Assembly: GCF_036010325.1 (NCBI RefSeq)
Contig: NZ_CP108549.1
Coordinates: 4,774,001 to 4,838,000 of the forward strand
Length of the DNA stretch: 64,000 bases
Source of the DNA: Streptomyces sp. NBC_01210
GTDB lineage: Bacteria > Actinomycetota > Actinomycetes > Streptomycetales > Streptomycetaceae
Direction: 5' to 3'
Shown here: positions 34,636-42,467 of the stretch, piece by piece
Layout: every line of letters starts with the position of its first letter
How positions within the stretch are numbered: the first letter of the stretch is position 1
The notes under the pieces: model-generated
The model's database searches: none
What the model was told of the DNA's origin: nothing
What the model saw: only the letters and a program-made list of their open reading frames with translations
Program-made: the position numbers and the translations under genes

Positions 34636-35793
34636 CTAGCCGAGGGGGTGGGCGGCCAGCAGGTCGCCGAGGGCCTCCTCATGGGCCGCGGCCGGGCCGA
34701 GTGAGAGCTCGAGCTGCTTGGCCCATGCGTGGTAGCGGTGCAGTGGATAGTCGGTGTCCGCGCCGAAGCCGCCGTGCAGATGCTGTGCGGTCTGGACGAC
34801 ACGGCGTACGCCCTCCGAGGCCCAGATCTTCGCCACCGCGACATCGCCGGCCACAGGCAGCGGGCCGCCGACCCCCGGGCCGTGCGGCGACGGGGCCAAT
34901 CTCCAGGCCGCCTGCCAGAGGGTCGCTTCCATCGAGCGGAGATCTATATAGCGGTCGGCTGCCTGGACGGCGACGGCCTGGAACGTCGCGACCGGGAAGC
35001 CGAACTGCTCGCGCTTGCCGGTGTATGCACTCGTCATGGAGAGCACGCTCTCGCCGAGTCCGAGCGCGAGTGCGCAGGTCCCGGTGGCGAGGAGCTGGCG
35101 CAGCCATTCCCAGGCGCCTTCGGCGTCGATCAGTTCGCTGCTGTCGATCCGTACGAAGTCCAGGCTGACCTCGGCGAAGCGCTCGCCGCTGGTGGAGATC
35201 TGCTCGGCGAGAGCGAGGCCTTCCCGGTCCCGGGGGACCAGGGCGAACACGGCATGGCCTTCATCGGTGTGTGCCGGCACGGCGATCCGGTCCGCGGACT
35301 GCGCCCAGGGCACGCCTGTCTGCACGCCGTCGAGGACCCAGCCGTCCCTGTGCTCGCTGTCCCGGCGTGCGGTGACGGCGAGCTCGGCGGGGTCATGGCC
35401 GGTGCGGCCGTGGGCGCCGACGGTGAGCACCAGCTCGCCGCGGCCGATCCGGGGGAGTATCTCGTCGCTCAACTCCGCCCTGCCGTAACGCTCTACGGCC
35501 ATGGCGACCGCGCTCGTCTCCAGCAACGGCACCCGTGCCAGCACCTTCGCGGACTCCCGCAGCACCAGGCAGAGCGCTATGGGGTCCAGGCCGGCCCCGC
35601 CGTGTTCCGGCGACAGAACCAGACTCAGCAGATCGGTGTCCGCGAGCTTGGCCCACAGAGGCCTGTCGAACTCCTCGGCCACCGCGCCCGGAGTGAGCGC
35701 GGGGCTCGGCACTCCGTCCGGCGCGACGCCCGAGAAGACCGCCTTGGCTGCCTCGACGGCCGCCTGCTGCTCCTCGGTGAAGGTGAAGTCCAC
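34636..35793 (-). CDS. Acyl-CoA dehydrogenase
   Basis: 385 residues with the ACAD three-domain layout: LSPEHGGAGLDPIALCLVL in the N-terminal helical part, a beta domain (VLDGVQTGVPWAQSADRIAV), and a C-terminal helical part with REQFGFPVATFQAVAVQAAD and LHGGFGADTDYPLHRY. It introduces a 2,3-double bond in an acyl-CoA using FAD. The C-terminal region lacks an obvious catalytic Glu at the usual place, as in some FadE-like subunits of heteromeric ACADs, so it may need a partner. I chose the GTG at 35793, preceded by GGGAGG; an ATG at 35808 is possible. An operator-like palindrome lies 42 bases upstream. Confidence 0.85.
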   Translation of the reverse strand: MDFTFTEEQQAAVEAAKAVFSGVAPDGVPSPALTPGAVAEEFDRPLWAKLADTDLLSLVLSPEHGGAGLDPIALCLVLRESAKVLARVPLLETSAVAMAVERYGRAELSDEILPRIGRGELVLTVGAHGRTGHDPAELAVTARRDSEHRDGWVLDGVQTGVPWAQSADRIAVPAHTDEGHAVFALVPRDREGLALAEQISTSGERFAEVSLDFVRIDSSELIDAEGAWEWLRQLLATGTCALALGLGESVLSMTSAYTGKREQFGFPVATFQAVAVQAADRYIDLRSMEATLWQAAWRLAPSPHGPGVGGPLPVAGDVAVAKIWASEGVRRVVQTAQHLHGGFGADTDYPLHRYHAWAKQLELSLGPAAAHEEALGDLLAAHPLG

Positions 35794-35834
35794 TGCCTGT
35801 CCTCCCATGCACCGGCGCTGCCCGAATCCCTACC

Positions 35835-35847
35835 TGACGGACCGTCA
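35835..35847. promoter_or_regulatory. Palindrome upstream of the acyl-CoA dehydrogenase
   Basis: TGACGGACCGTCA, a perfect 13-bp dyad around a central A, just upstream of the start. This is the form of TetR-type operators seen at acyl-CoA metabolism genes. The cognate regulator is not identified here. Confidence 0.5.
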
Positions 35848-35946
35848 AGATAGAACAGGTTCTTGAAAAAGAACACAGCCCGGAAAAGGACAGGGCCTCG
35901 AAGAAAACGACAGCGAGGTCAGAGGCTCAGTGGTTGTCGGTGGTCG

Positions 35947-37002
35947 TCAGCGGTCGAAGTCCAACTCCACTTCCGGTGTGGCCGGATGGGACTGGCAGGC
36001 CAGTACATAGCCCGCGTCGGTCTCCTCCGGCTCCAGCGCGAAATTGCGGTCCATGCGCACCTCGCCCGAAACCAGGAAGGCTCGGCAAGTGCCGCAGACC
36101 CCGCCCTTGCACGCGTACGGCGCGTCCGAGCGGCTGCGCAGCACTGTCTCCAGCAGCGATTCGCCTTCCTGTACCGGCCACTTGCCGGACCGGCCGTCGA
36201 GGGTGGCGGTGAGTGAGGCGCGGGCCGGGGCGGTCACCGACGCCGGAGCGGGCGCCGAGCCGTCGTCGACATGGAAGATCTCCTCGTGGATACGGCTCCG
36301 GTCCACGCCGAGCCCGCGCAGCGCGCGTTCGGCGCCCTGGACCAGGCCGAACGGGCCGCACAGGAACCAGCCGTCCACATCCGCCACCGGAAGCAGGGCC
36401 GGCAGCAGCCCGGTCAGCCGCTCCTGGTCCAGGCGTCCGGACGGCAGGCCTGACTGCTGTTCCTCCCGGGAAAGCACAGTGACCAACTGAAAGCGGTCCG
36501 GGAAGCGGTCCTTCAGATCGGCGACCTCATCCAGGAACATCGTGGACGCCGCGGTGCGGTCGCTTCGTATCAGACAGAACCGCGCCTCCGGCTCCCGCGC
36601 CAGCAGCGTCGCCGCCATCGACAGCACCGGGGTGATGCCGCTGCCGCCGACGACCGCGGCGAAGTGCCCGGGACGCGGCGCGAGGAGGAACCTGCCCATC
36701 GGGGGCATCACCTCGACGGTGTCGCCCACGACGAGCTCCTTGAGCGCATACGTCGAGAACTCGCCGCCGTCGACCAGCCGGATGCCCACGCGCAGTACCG
36801 GATCACTGCCGGCCGGGGCGGCCGGAGCGCAGATGGAGTACGTACGACGGATCTCCTGGCCCTGCACGAGCCTGCGCAGAGCGAGATGCTGACCGGGGGT
36901 GTGGCGGAAGGTCTCCCGCAGCTCGGGCGGCACCTGGAGAGTGACAGCGACCGAGTCGTCCGTGAGCTGTTCGACCTCGCTGACCCGGAGCGGATGGAAC
37001 AT
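35947..37002 (-). CDS. paaE: Phenylacetyl-CoA epoxidase reductase subunit PaaE
   Basis: 351 residues. The N-terminal ferredoxin-reductase part binds FAD (RRTYSICAPAAP) and NAD(P)H (VVGGSGITPVLSMAATLL, LCGPFGLVQGAE). The C-terminal plant-type 2Fe-2S domain has CKGGVCGTCRAFLVSGEV and a final Cys in YVLACQSHP. It passes electrons from NADPH to the PaaA di-iron centre. It is the last gene of the paaABCDE operon and starts directly after the paaD stop; AAGGAG inside the end of paaD serves as its ribosome site. Confidence 0.95.
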   Translation of the reverse strand: MFHPLRVSEVEQLTDDSVAVTLQVPPELRETFRHTPGQHLALRRLVQGQEIRRTYSICAPAAPAGSDPVLRVGIRLVDGGEFSTYALKELVVGDTVEVMPPMGRFLLAPRPGHFAAVVGGSGITPVLSMAATLLAREPEARFCLIRSDRTAASTMFLDEVADLKDRFPDRFQLVTVLSREEQQSGLPSGRLDQERLTGLLPALLPVADVDGWFLCGPFGLVQGAERALRGLGVDRSRIHEEIFHVDDGSAPAPASVTAPARASLTATLDGRSGKWPVQEGESLLETVLRSRSDAPYACKGGVCGTCRAFLVSGEVRMDRNFALEPEETDAGYVLACQSHPATPEVELDFDR

Positions 37003-37548
37003 CTACAACTCCTTGAAGTGGTCGAAGGGTTCGCGGCAGGCGACACAGCGGCGCAGTGCCTTGCAGGCGGTGGAGGAGAACCTGCTGAGCAGCTCGGTGT
37101 CGGTCGATCCGCAGTGTGGGCAGCGCACGGAGAGAGTGAGCGGCACCGGTCCCTCCGCCGCGTGTGAGCGGGGTGGGGCTATTCCGAACTCGGCGAGCTT
37201 GCGCCGTCCTTCCGCGCTGATGTCGTCCGTGGACCAGGCCGGGGAGAGGACCTTGATCACCGAAACATCCGGTATCCCGTGGCTGTGCAGCACCTGCTCG
37301 ATGTCCGAGGTCATGGCCTCGATCGCCGGGCAGCCGGTGTACGTGGGGGTCAGCTCGACCTCTACCCTGCCGGGTCCGAGGATCTGGACTCCGCGGAGCA
37401 CGCCGAGCTCCTCCAGTGTCAGCACCGGCAGCTCCGGGTCGGGCACGGAGCCGGCGAGCCTGCGCAGCTCGGCCTCGAGCCGCGTATCGGTCCCGGTTGT
37501 GGCCCCTGTCGCGGTCCCGGTCTCAGCTGCGGTCACCTCGGTCACCAT
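37003..37548 (-). CDS. paaD: Phenylacetate degradation protein PaaD (PaaJ)
   Basis: 181 residues. The N-terminal DUF59/MIP18-like domain has SVPDPELPVLTLEELGVLRG and TYTGCPAIEAM. The C-terminal zinc-ribbon-like part has CPHC and CVAC pairs. PaaD is needed for maturation or activity of the PaaABCE epoxidase, probably in iron-sulfur or di-iron assembly. The start overlaps the end of paaC by several bases. A Thr/Gly-rich N-terminal extension of about 20 residues is variable. Confidence 0.92.
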   Translation of the reverse strand: MVTEVTAAETGTATGATTGTDTRLEAELRRLAGSVPDPELPVLTLEELGVLRGVQILGPGRVEVELTPTYTGCPAIEAMTSDIEQVLHSHGIPDVSVIKVLSPAWSTDDISAEGRRKLAEFGIAPPRSHAAEGPVPLTLSVRCPHCGSTDTELLSRFSSTACKALRRCVACREPFDHFKEL

Positions 37549-38258
37549 GACGCCCCCGGATGGCTGCGATGCAGATGCTGCATCTCGGCAAGCATCAGCC
37601 CGAAGGACTCGGTGTGCAGACCCTGCCGTCCCGCGCCCGCCGACCATCCGCCGGACCGCGGCCCGTCGGGCACGGCCAGTGTCGCGCGCTCCAGGACCGC
37701 GGTGACGGTCTCGAGCCAGCTGTCCTGCAACGACTGCCAGTCGATGTCCAGCCCGTCGACCGGCTGGAACATCTCGCCGGTGAACCGCCACAGCGCGTCG
37801 CACGCCCGCTGCATCCGCTCATGGCTCTCGTCGGTGCCGTCACCGAGCCGCTCGGTCCAGTGCTCGGCGTGGTCCTGGTGGTACGCGACCTCCTTGACCG
37901 CCTTCGCCGCGAGCCCGGCGAACTCACTGTCCCCGGTCGCCAGCCGTCCGTACAGCAGGCGCTGGTAGACGGAGAAGTAGAGCTGGCGGGCGATGGTGTG
38001 TGCGAAGTCGCCGTTCGGCTGCTCGACCAGCTGGAGATTGCGGAAGGCCCGCTCCTCGCGCAGATACGCCAGCTCGTCCTCGTCCCCGACGAGGGAGAGC
38101 AGCACCCGCGCCTGGCCCAGCAGGTCCAGCGCGATATTGGCGAGGGCGACCTCCTCCTCCAGTACGGGCGCGTGGCCCGCCCACTCCCCCAGCCGGTGCG
38201 AGAGCACCAGCGCGTCGTCGCCGAGAGCGAGTGCCGCGGCATTCACCGTCGTGGTCAC
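37542..38258 (-). CDS. paaC: Phenylacetyl-CoA epoxidase subunit PaaC
   Basis: 238 residues, a ferritin-like all-helical protein (LGDDALVLSHRLGEWAGHAP, then LANIALDLLGQARVLLSLVG, and VAYHQDHAEHWTERLGDGT). PaaC is the structural partner of the catalytic PaaA in the epoxidase that converts phenylacetyl-CoA to its 1,2-epoxide. The GTG start at 38258 overlaps the paaB stop (GTGA). Confidence 0.95.
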   Translation of the reverse strand: MTTTVNAAALALGDDALVLSHRLGEWAGHAPVLEEEVALANIALDLLGQARVLLSLVGDEDELAYLREERAFRNLQLVEQPNGDFAHTIARQLYFSVYQRLLYGRLATGDSEFAGLAAKAVKEVAYHQDHAEHWTERLGDGTDESHERMQRACDALWRFTGEMFQPVDGLDIDWQSLQDSWLETVTAVLERATLAVPDGPRSGGWSAGAGRQGLHTESFGLMLAEMQHLHRSHPGASW

Positions 38259-38545
38259 AGGTGCTTCACCCCTTCCGGGATCTCGTAGAAGGTCGGGTGC
38301 CGGTAGGGCTTGTCGCCGGCCGGCTCGAAGAAGGAGTCCTTCTCGTCCGGCGAGGAGGCCGTGATCTCCGTGGACGGCACCACCCAGATCGAGACGCCTT
38401 CGTTCCGCCGGGTGTAGAGATCGCGGGCGTTGCGCAGGGCCATCTCCGCGTCCGGGGCGTGCAGGCTTCCCGCGTGGGTGTGGGACAGCCCCCTGCGTGA
38501 GCGGACAAAGACCTCCCACAGCGGCCAGTCGGTCGAGCTGCTCAT
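38255..38545 (-). CDS. paaB: Phenylacetyl-CoA epoxidase subunit PaaB
   Basis: 96 residues. The family-typical start [20 protein letters not shown] is followed by [20 protein letters not shown]. PaaB is the small subunit that connects PaaAC dimers. GGAGG precedes the ATG, which overlaps the paaA stop as ATGA. Confidence 0.95.
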   Translation of the reverse strand: MSSSTDWPLWEVFVRSRRGLSHTHAGSLHAPDAEMALRNARDLYTRRNEGVSIWVVPSTEITASSPDEKDSFFEPAGDKPYRHPTFYEIPEGVKHL

Positions 38546-39507
38546 GCCGTCGCCTCCCCGGGCTTCACGTGCTGTGCTTGGTGCTTCGTGGCATACGCCG
38601 CGGCCGCGTCCCGAACCCAGGCACCCTCTTCGTGCGCCTGGCGGCGCTGGGTGATCCGCTGTTCGTTGCAGGGCCCGTTGCCCTTGAGGACTTCCTGGAA
38701 CTCGGCCCAGTCGATCGCGCCGAAGTCGTGGTGTCCCCGCTCCTCGTTCCACCGCAGATCGGGGTCGGGGAGGGTGAGGCCCAGGGCTTCGGCCTGCGGG
38801 ACGCAGATGTCGACGAAGCGCTGGCGCAGCTCGTCGTTGGAGTGCCGCTTGATCTTCCACGCCATGGACTGCGTCGAATGCGCCGACTCGTCGTCCGGCG
38901 GGCCGAACATCATCAGTGACGGCCACCACCAGCGGTCCACCGCGTCCTGCGCCATCTCGTGCTGCGCGGGCGTCCCGCGGGAGAGGGTGAGCAGCAGCTC
39001 GTACCCCTGCCGCTGGTGGAAGGACTCCTCCTTGCAGATCCGGACCATGGCGCGGGCGTACGGGCCGTAGGAGCAGCGGCAGAGCGGCACCTGGTTGGTG
39101 ATCGCCGCGCCGTCCACCAGCCACCCGATCGCGCCGACATCGGACCAGGTCAGCGTGGGGTAGTTGAAGATCGAGGAGTATCTCTGGCGGCCGGCGTGGA
39201 GCTTGTCGAGCAGCTCCTCGCGGCTCGTGCCCAGCGTTTCGGCGGCGCTGTACAGGTACAGCCCGTGGCCCGCTTCGTCCTGCACCTTGGCCATCAGGAT
39301 CGCCTTGCGACGAAGCGAGGGCGCCCGGGTGATCCAGTTCGCCTCGGGCTGCATTCCGATGATCTCGGAGTGGGCGTGCTGCGCCATCTGGCGCACCAGC
39401 GTGGCCCGGTACGCGTCCGGCATCCAGTCGCGTGGCTCGATGCGCTCGTCGGCGGCCACGGCGGCGTCAAAAACCGCCTCGTACGTATCCGCAGTCACTG
39501 CCGTCAT
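38542..39507 (-). CDS. paaA: Phenylacetyl-CoA epoxidase catalytic subunit PaaA
   Basis: 321 residues. Di-iron ligands are recognisable in the ferritin-like helices: [20 protein letters not shown] and [17 protein letters not shown] (ExxH pairs). It carries out ring epoxidation of phenylacetyl-CoA in the aerobic hybrid pathway. It is the first gene of paaABCDE; GGGGG precedes the ATG at 39507, and a TetR-type palindrome lies immediately upstream at 39519-39536. The ring-opening and beta-oxidation genes are only partly present nearby (paaN, paaH). Confidence 0.95.
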   Translation of the reverse strand: MTAVTADTYEAVFDAAVAADERIEPRDWMPDAYRATLVRQMAQHAHSEIIGMQPEANWITRAPSLRRKAILMAKVQDEAGHGLYLYSAAETLGTSREELLDKLHAGRQRYSSIFNYPTLTWSDVGAIGWLVDGAAITNQVPLCRCSYGPYARAMVRICKEESFHQRQGYELLLTLSRGTPAQHEMAQDAVDRWWWPSLMMFGPPDDESAHSTQSMAWKIKRHSNDELRQRFVDICVPQAEALGLTLPDPDLRWNEERGHHDFGAIDWAEFQEVLKGNGPCNEQRITQRRQAHEEGAWVRDAAAAYATKHQAQHVKPGEATA

Positions 39508-39518
39508 CCGGGCCCCCT

Positions 39519-39536
39519 ACCGACCGATCGTTCGGT
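39519..39536. promoter_or_regulatory. PaaR-like operator before paaA
   Basis: ACCGACCGATCGTTCGGT, an 18-bp palindrome with one mismatched pair. Its reverse complement is identical to the site at 44184-44201. It starts 12 bases before the paaA start codon, well placed for repression. Confidence 0.75.
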
Positions 39537-39581
39537 TCATTGGCTTCAATGGTGAGTCGACGGCCCGTAGGGTGTCAACCC

Positions 39582-39590
39582 TGTGGATAA
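39582..39590 (-). promoter_or_regulatory. DnaA box (TTATCCACA)
   Basis: TGTGGATAA on the plus strand, the classical DnaA 9-mer in reverse orientation. It lies between the divergent paaA and DUF5819 genes, 31 bases before the latter's start. Confidence 0.45.
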
Positions 39591-39620
39591 CTGAGGTGGA
39601 CCGATGGAGATCGGGGCGGG

Positions 39621-40508
39621 ATGGACTCCTACGAGGACGAGGACGTCGAACGCGCCAGGAGCCTGAGCTCCGGGCCGCCGCCCGGAGGCGCTCCCGAGCC
39701 CGCTGACCAGCCCGAATCCCCGACCGAGCCGGAGTCCGACCCCGAGCCGGAGTCCGAGCCGGAGCCGGAGCCGGAGTCCGAGTCCGAGCCCGGGCCGCAG
39801 CCCCAGTTTGAGTCCCAGCTCCGGTTCGAGTCCGAGCCCGCCCCCACGAGTGGCATGGCGGCGCTCTCCCTCCCCTACCAGGTGGCCGCCGCCGTCTCGC
39901 TCGCGATGATCGGTGCCCTCGCCTGCGTCCACCTGGCCATGGTGTTTCTGCACGTCGCCCCTTCCAACACCGTGACCAAGCAGTACGGCGAGGCGGTCGA
40001 CGGCTGGGTCTATCCCGAGTTCGAGCAGAACTGGAAGCTCTTCGCCCCCAATCCACTCCAGCAGAACGTCGCCGTGCAGGTCAGAGCCGAGTTCACCGTT
40101 TCCGACGGCAGCCGCAGGAGCAGTGACTGGATCGACCTCACCGACGAGGACGGCGAGGCGATCCGCGGCAACCTCCTCCCCAGCCATGTCCAGCAGAACG
40201 AGCTGCGCCGGGCCTGGGACTTCTACGTCAATGCGCACGACAGCGAGAACCGCCCCAACGGTCTGCGCGGCCAGCTCTCCGAGAGCTATGTCCGCCGCAT
40301 CGTGATGCAGCGACTGGATGCGCACGATCTGGGCGGCCCCGTCGAGCGGATCCAGCTCAGGTCCTCGACCCGCTCGGTCAAGGCCCCGGAGTGGAGCGAC
40401 GAGAAGATGGACACCCGCCCCGCCCACCGGATCCTGCCCTGGTGGACGGTGACTGCCGCTGATCTCCCCGGGGGAGTCCGTAACGGTCGTACGGAGGCGG
40501 GCACGTGA
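39621..40508 (+). CDS. DUF5819 family membrane-anchored protein
   Basis: 295 residues. The first 75 are a low-complexity Glu/Pro/Ser region (repeats of EPES). One transmembrane helix follows (about 85-112: VAAAVSLAMIGALACVHLAM), then a presumably extracytoplasmic domain with WVYPEFEQNWKLFAPNPLQQ. That NWxLFAPNP signature marks proteins partnered with HTTM membrane proteins; the next gene is one, and the stop overlaps its start (GTGA). The arrangement recalls SdpA-SdpB of Bacillus, but no peptide toxin gene is visible. The role is unknown. Confidence 0.82.
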   Translation: MDSYEDEDVERARSLSSGPPPGGAPEPADQPESPTEPESDPEPESEPEPEPESESEPGPQPQFESQLRFESEPAPTSGMAALSLPYQVAAAVSLAMIGALACVHLAMVFLHVAPSNTVTKQYGEAVDGWVYPEFEQNWKLFAPNPLQQNVAVQVRAEFTVSDGSRRSSDWIDLTDEDGEAIRGNLLPSHVQQNELRRAWDFYVNAHDSENRPNGLRGQLSESYVRRIVMQRLDAHDLGGPVERIQLRSSTRSVKAPEWSDEKMDTRPAHRILPWWTVTAADLPGGVRNGRTEAGT

Positions 40509-41701
40509 ACAAAACCGTCGACGGCCGGCTCGCCCGCACCGTCCAGCGTGTCACCTCCACCGCCCTCGGTCCGTACCAGAGCGCGACCATACGGATCGGC
40601 TTCGCCGTCGGCTGGCTGCTCTTCCTCCTGCGCGAGCTGCCCAACCGCCATGAGATGTACGGGCCCAACGGTCCGTGGAGCTGGGAGATGTCGCGGCAGC
40701 TCATCGCGGGCAATGAAGCCTTCACCGCGCTCATGTGGTCGGACAACACCCTCTGGTTTGAGATCGTGTACGGCGTCGCTGTGCTGTCCAGCGTGCTGCT
40801 GATGCTCGGCTGGCGTACCCGCACCATGTCGGTGCTCTTCATGATCGGCGTACTGTCACTGCAGAACCGTTCCATCTTCATGGGCGACGGCGGCGACAAC
40901 GTCATCCATCTGATGGCGATCTATCTTGTCCTGACGCGCTGCGGACAGATCTGGTCCCTGGACGCACGCCGAGCCGCCCGGGCAGCAGCGGCGGCAGTCC
41001 CCGGCCTGCCGCCCCGCGACCGGGTCGGCCCCGCGCTCTGGGTGGTCCTGGGATTCGGCCTGGTCATCGCCACCTTCCTGAACCAGACCGGCTCCTTGGT
41101 ACTGCTGCTTCTCTGGGGACTGTGGGTGGTGCAGGGGCTCTGGTGGATGGTGAGCCGGTACGCCCCGTCCAGCGAGCCGCGAACCCTGCTGGATGTTCTC
41201 GCCAACCTCGCGCACAACGCCGCGCTCGTCGTGATCATGGCCGAGGTCTGTCTGATCTATGCGACGGCGGGCTGGTACAAGATCCAGGGCTCGCGCTGGC
41301 AGGACGGCACCGCGCTCTACTACCCGCTCAAGCTCGACTACTTCACGCCGTGGCCGGCCCTGTCCGACCTCCTGGCCTCCAGCGGCGTGATGGTGATGGT
41401 GCTGACGTACGGCACGGTCATCGTGCAGGTCGCCTTCCCCTTCACGCTCTTCAACCGTCGCGTCAAGAACGTCCTGCTGGCGGCCATGATGATGGAGCAC
41501 GCCGCGATCGCCGTGCTGCTCGGACTGCCGTTCTTCTCGCTCGCGATGATCGCCGCCGACGCGGTCTTCCTGCCGACCGCCTTCCTGGTCTGGCTCGGCG
41601 GCCGGGCCGTGCGGGGGCGGGACCGGCTGTTCTCTCGGGTGGACGTGACGCCGCGGCAGCGGCAGGGAAGCCAGGAGCAGCCCCGTACGCTCGTTGGGTG
41701 A
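40505..41701 (+). CDS. HTTM domain membrane protein
   Basis: 398 residues with about eight hydrophobic helices. The HTTM domain (horizontally transferred transmembrane domain, related to vitamin K-dependent gamma-carboxylase) is suggested by the N-terminal RIGFAVGWLLFLLRELPNRH, by FMGDGGDNVIHLMAIYLVLT, and by ATAGWYKIQGSRWQDGTALYYPLKL. It is translationally coupled at both ends: GTGA with the DUF5819 gene and with trmH. The two membrane proteins probably form a complex; the substrate is unknown. Confidence 0.88.
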   Translation: MNKTVDGRLARTVQRVTSTALGPYQSATIRIGFAVGWLLFLLRELPNRHEMYGPNGPWSWEMSRQLIAGNEAFTALMWSDNTLWFEIVYGVAVLSSVLLMLGWRTRTMSVLFMIGVLSLQNRSIFMGDGGDNVIHLMAIYLVLTRCGQIWSLDARRAARAAAAAVPGLPPRDRVGPALWVVLGFGLVIATFLNQTGSLVLLLLWGLWVVQGLWWMVSRYAPSSEPRTLLDVLANLAHNAALVVIMAEVCLIYATAGWYKIQGSRWQDGTALYYPLKLDYFTPWPALSDLLASSGVMVMVLTYGTVIVQVAFPFTLFNRRVKNVLLAAMMMEHAAIAVLLGLPFFSLAMIAADAVFLPTAFLVWLGGRAVRGRDRLFSRVDVTPRQRQGSQEQPRTLVG

Positions 41702-42375
41702 GTACCACCGAAGAACCGATTCAGTACGACGAGGCTGCCTTCTTCCCGGGCAAGCAGAGCGTCCCGGACGAGGTCGGCGTCGGGCCGCACCCGAGGCCGT
41801 GGCCGCAGGACGCGCGGTATGACCCCGAGCTACTGGCCGAGGGCGACCGGCGCAATGTTGTCGACGAGTACCGGTACTGGACGCGCGAGGCAATCGTCGC
41901 TGACCTGGACACACGGCGGCACGACTTCCATGTGGCCGTGGAGAACTGGGGTCACGACTTCAACATCGGTTCTGTGGTGCGTACCGCCAACGCTTTCCTG
42001 GCGAAGGAGATCCACATCGTCGGCCGGCGACGCTGGAACCGGCGCGGGGCCATGGTCACCGACCGGTACCAGCATGTGCGGCACCACCCGGACACTGAGT
42101 CGCTGACCGCCTGGGCGGCGGCCAAGGGTCTGCCGATCATCGGGATCGACAATCTGCCGGGGTCGGTGCCGCTGGAGCGGACCGAGCTGCCACGGCGGTG
42201 TGTGCTGCTCTTCGGACAGGAGGGGCCCGGGCTGACGGAGGAGGCGCGCAGGCACGCGGCGATGGTGTGCTCGATCGCGCAGTTCGGCTCGACCCGCTCG
42301 ATCAACGCGGGCGCGGCGGCGGCGATCGCCATGCATGCGTGGGTGCAGCGTTACGCGGAGATCCCGTCACCGTAG
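41698..42375 (+). CDS. TrmH/SpoU family RNA 2'-O-methyltransferase
   Basis: 225 residues with the SPOUT knotted-methyltransferase signatures: NWGHDFNIGSVVRTANAF (motif 1), LLFGQEGPGLTEEARR (motif 2) and IAQFGSTRSINAGAAAAIAM (motif 3). It transfers methyl from S-adenosylmethionine to a ribose in tRNA or rRNA; the site is not deducible. The GTG at 41698 overlaps the HTTM stop. A hairpin follows, ending the three-gene operon. Confidence 0.9.
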   Translation: MSTTEEPIQYDEAAFFPGKQSVPDEVGVGPHPRPWPQDARYDPELLAEGDRRNVVDEYRYWTREAIVADLDTRRHDFHVAVENWGHDFNIGSVVRTANAFLAKEIHIVGRRRWNRRGAMVTDRYQHVRHHPDTESLTAWAAAKGLPIIGIDNLPGSVPLERTELPRRCVLLFGQEGPGLTEEARRHAAMVCSIAQFGSTRSINAGAAAAIAMHAWVQRYAEIPSP

Positions 42376-42397
42376 GGGCATGTGTGAGCGGAGGCGA

Positions 42398-42433
42398 GGC
42401 GGTGACCCGTACCCGTCCTACCGGGTCACCGCC
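42398..42433. terminator. Bidirectional stem-loop between trmH and paaN
   Basis: GGCGGTGACCCG (42398-42409) pairs with CGGGTCACCGCC (42422-42433) over a 12-base loop, between two convergent stop codons. Confidence 0.75.
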
Positions 42434-42467
42434 TGTCCTGCCGTCACGCTCGCCGTTACGCCCGTCG

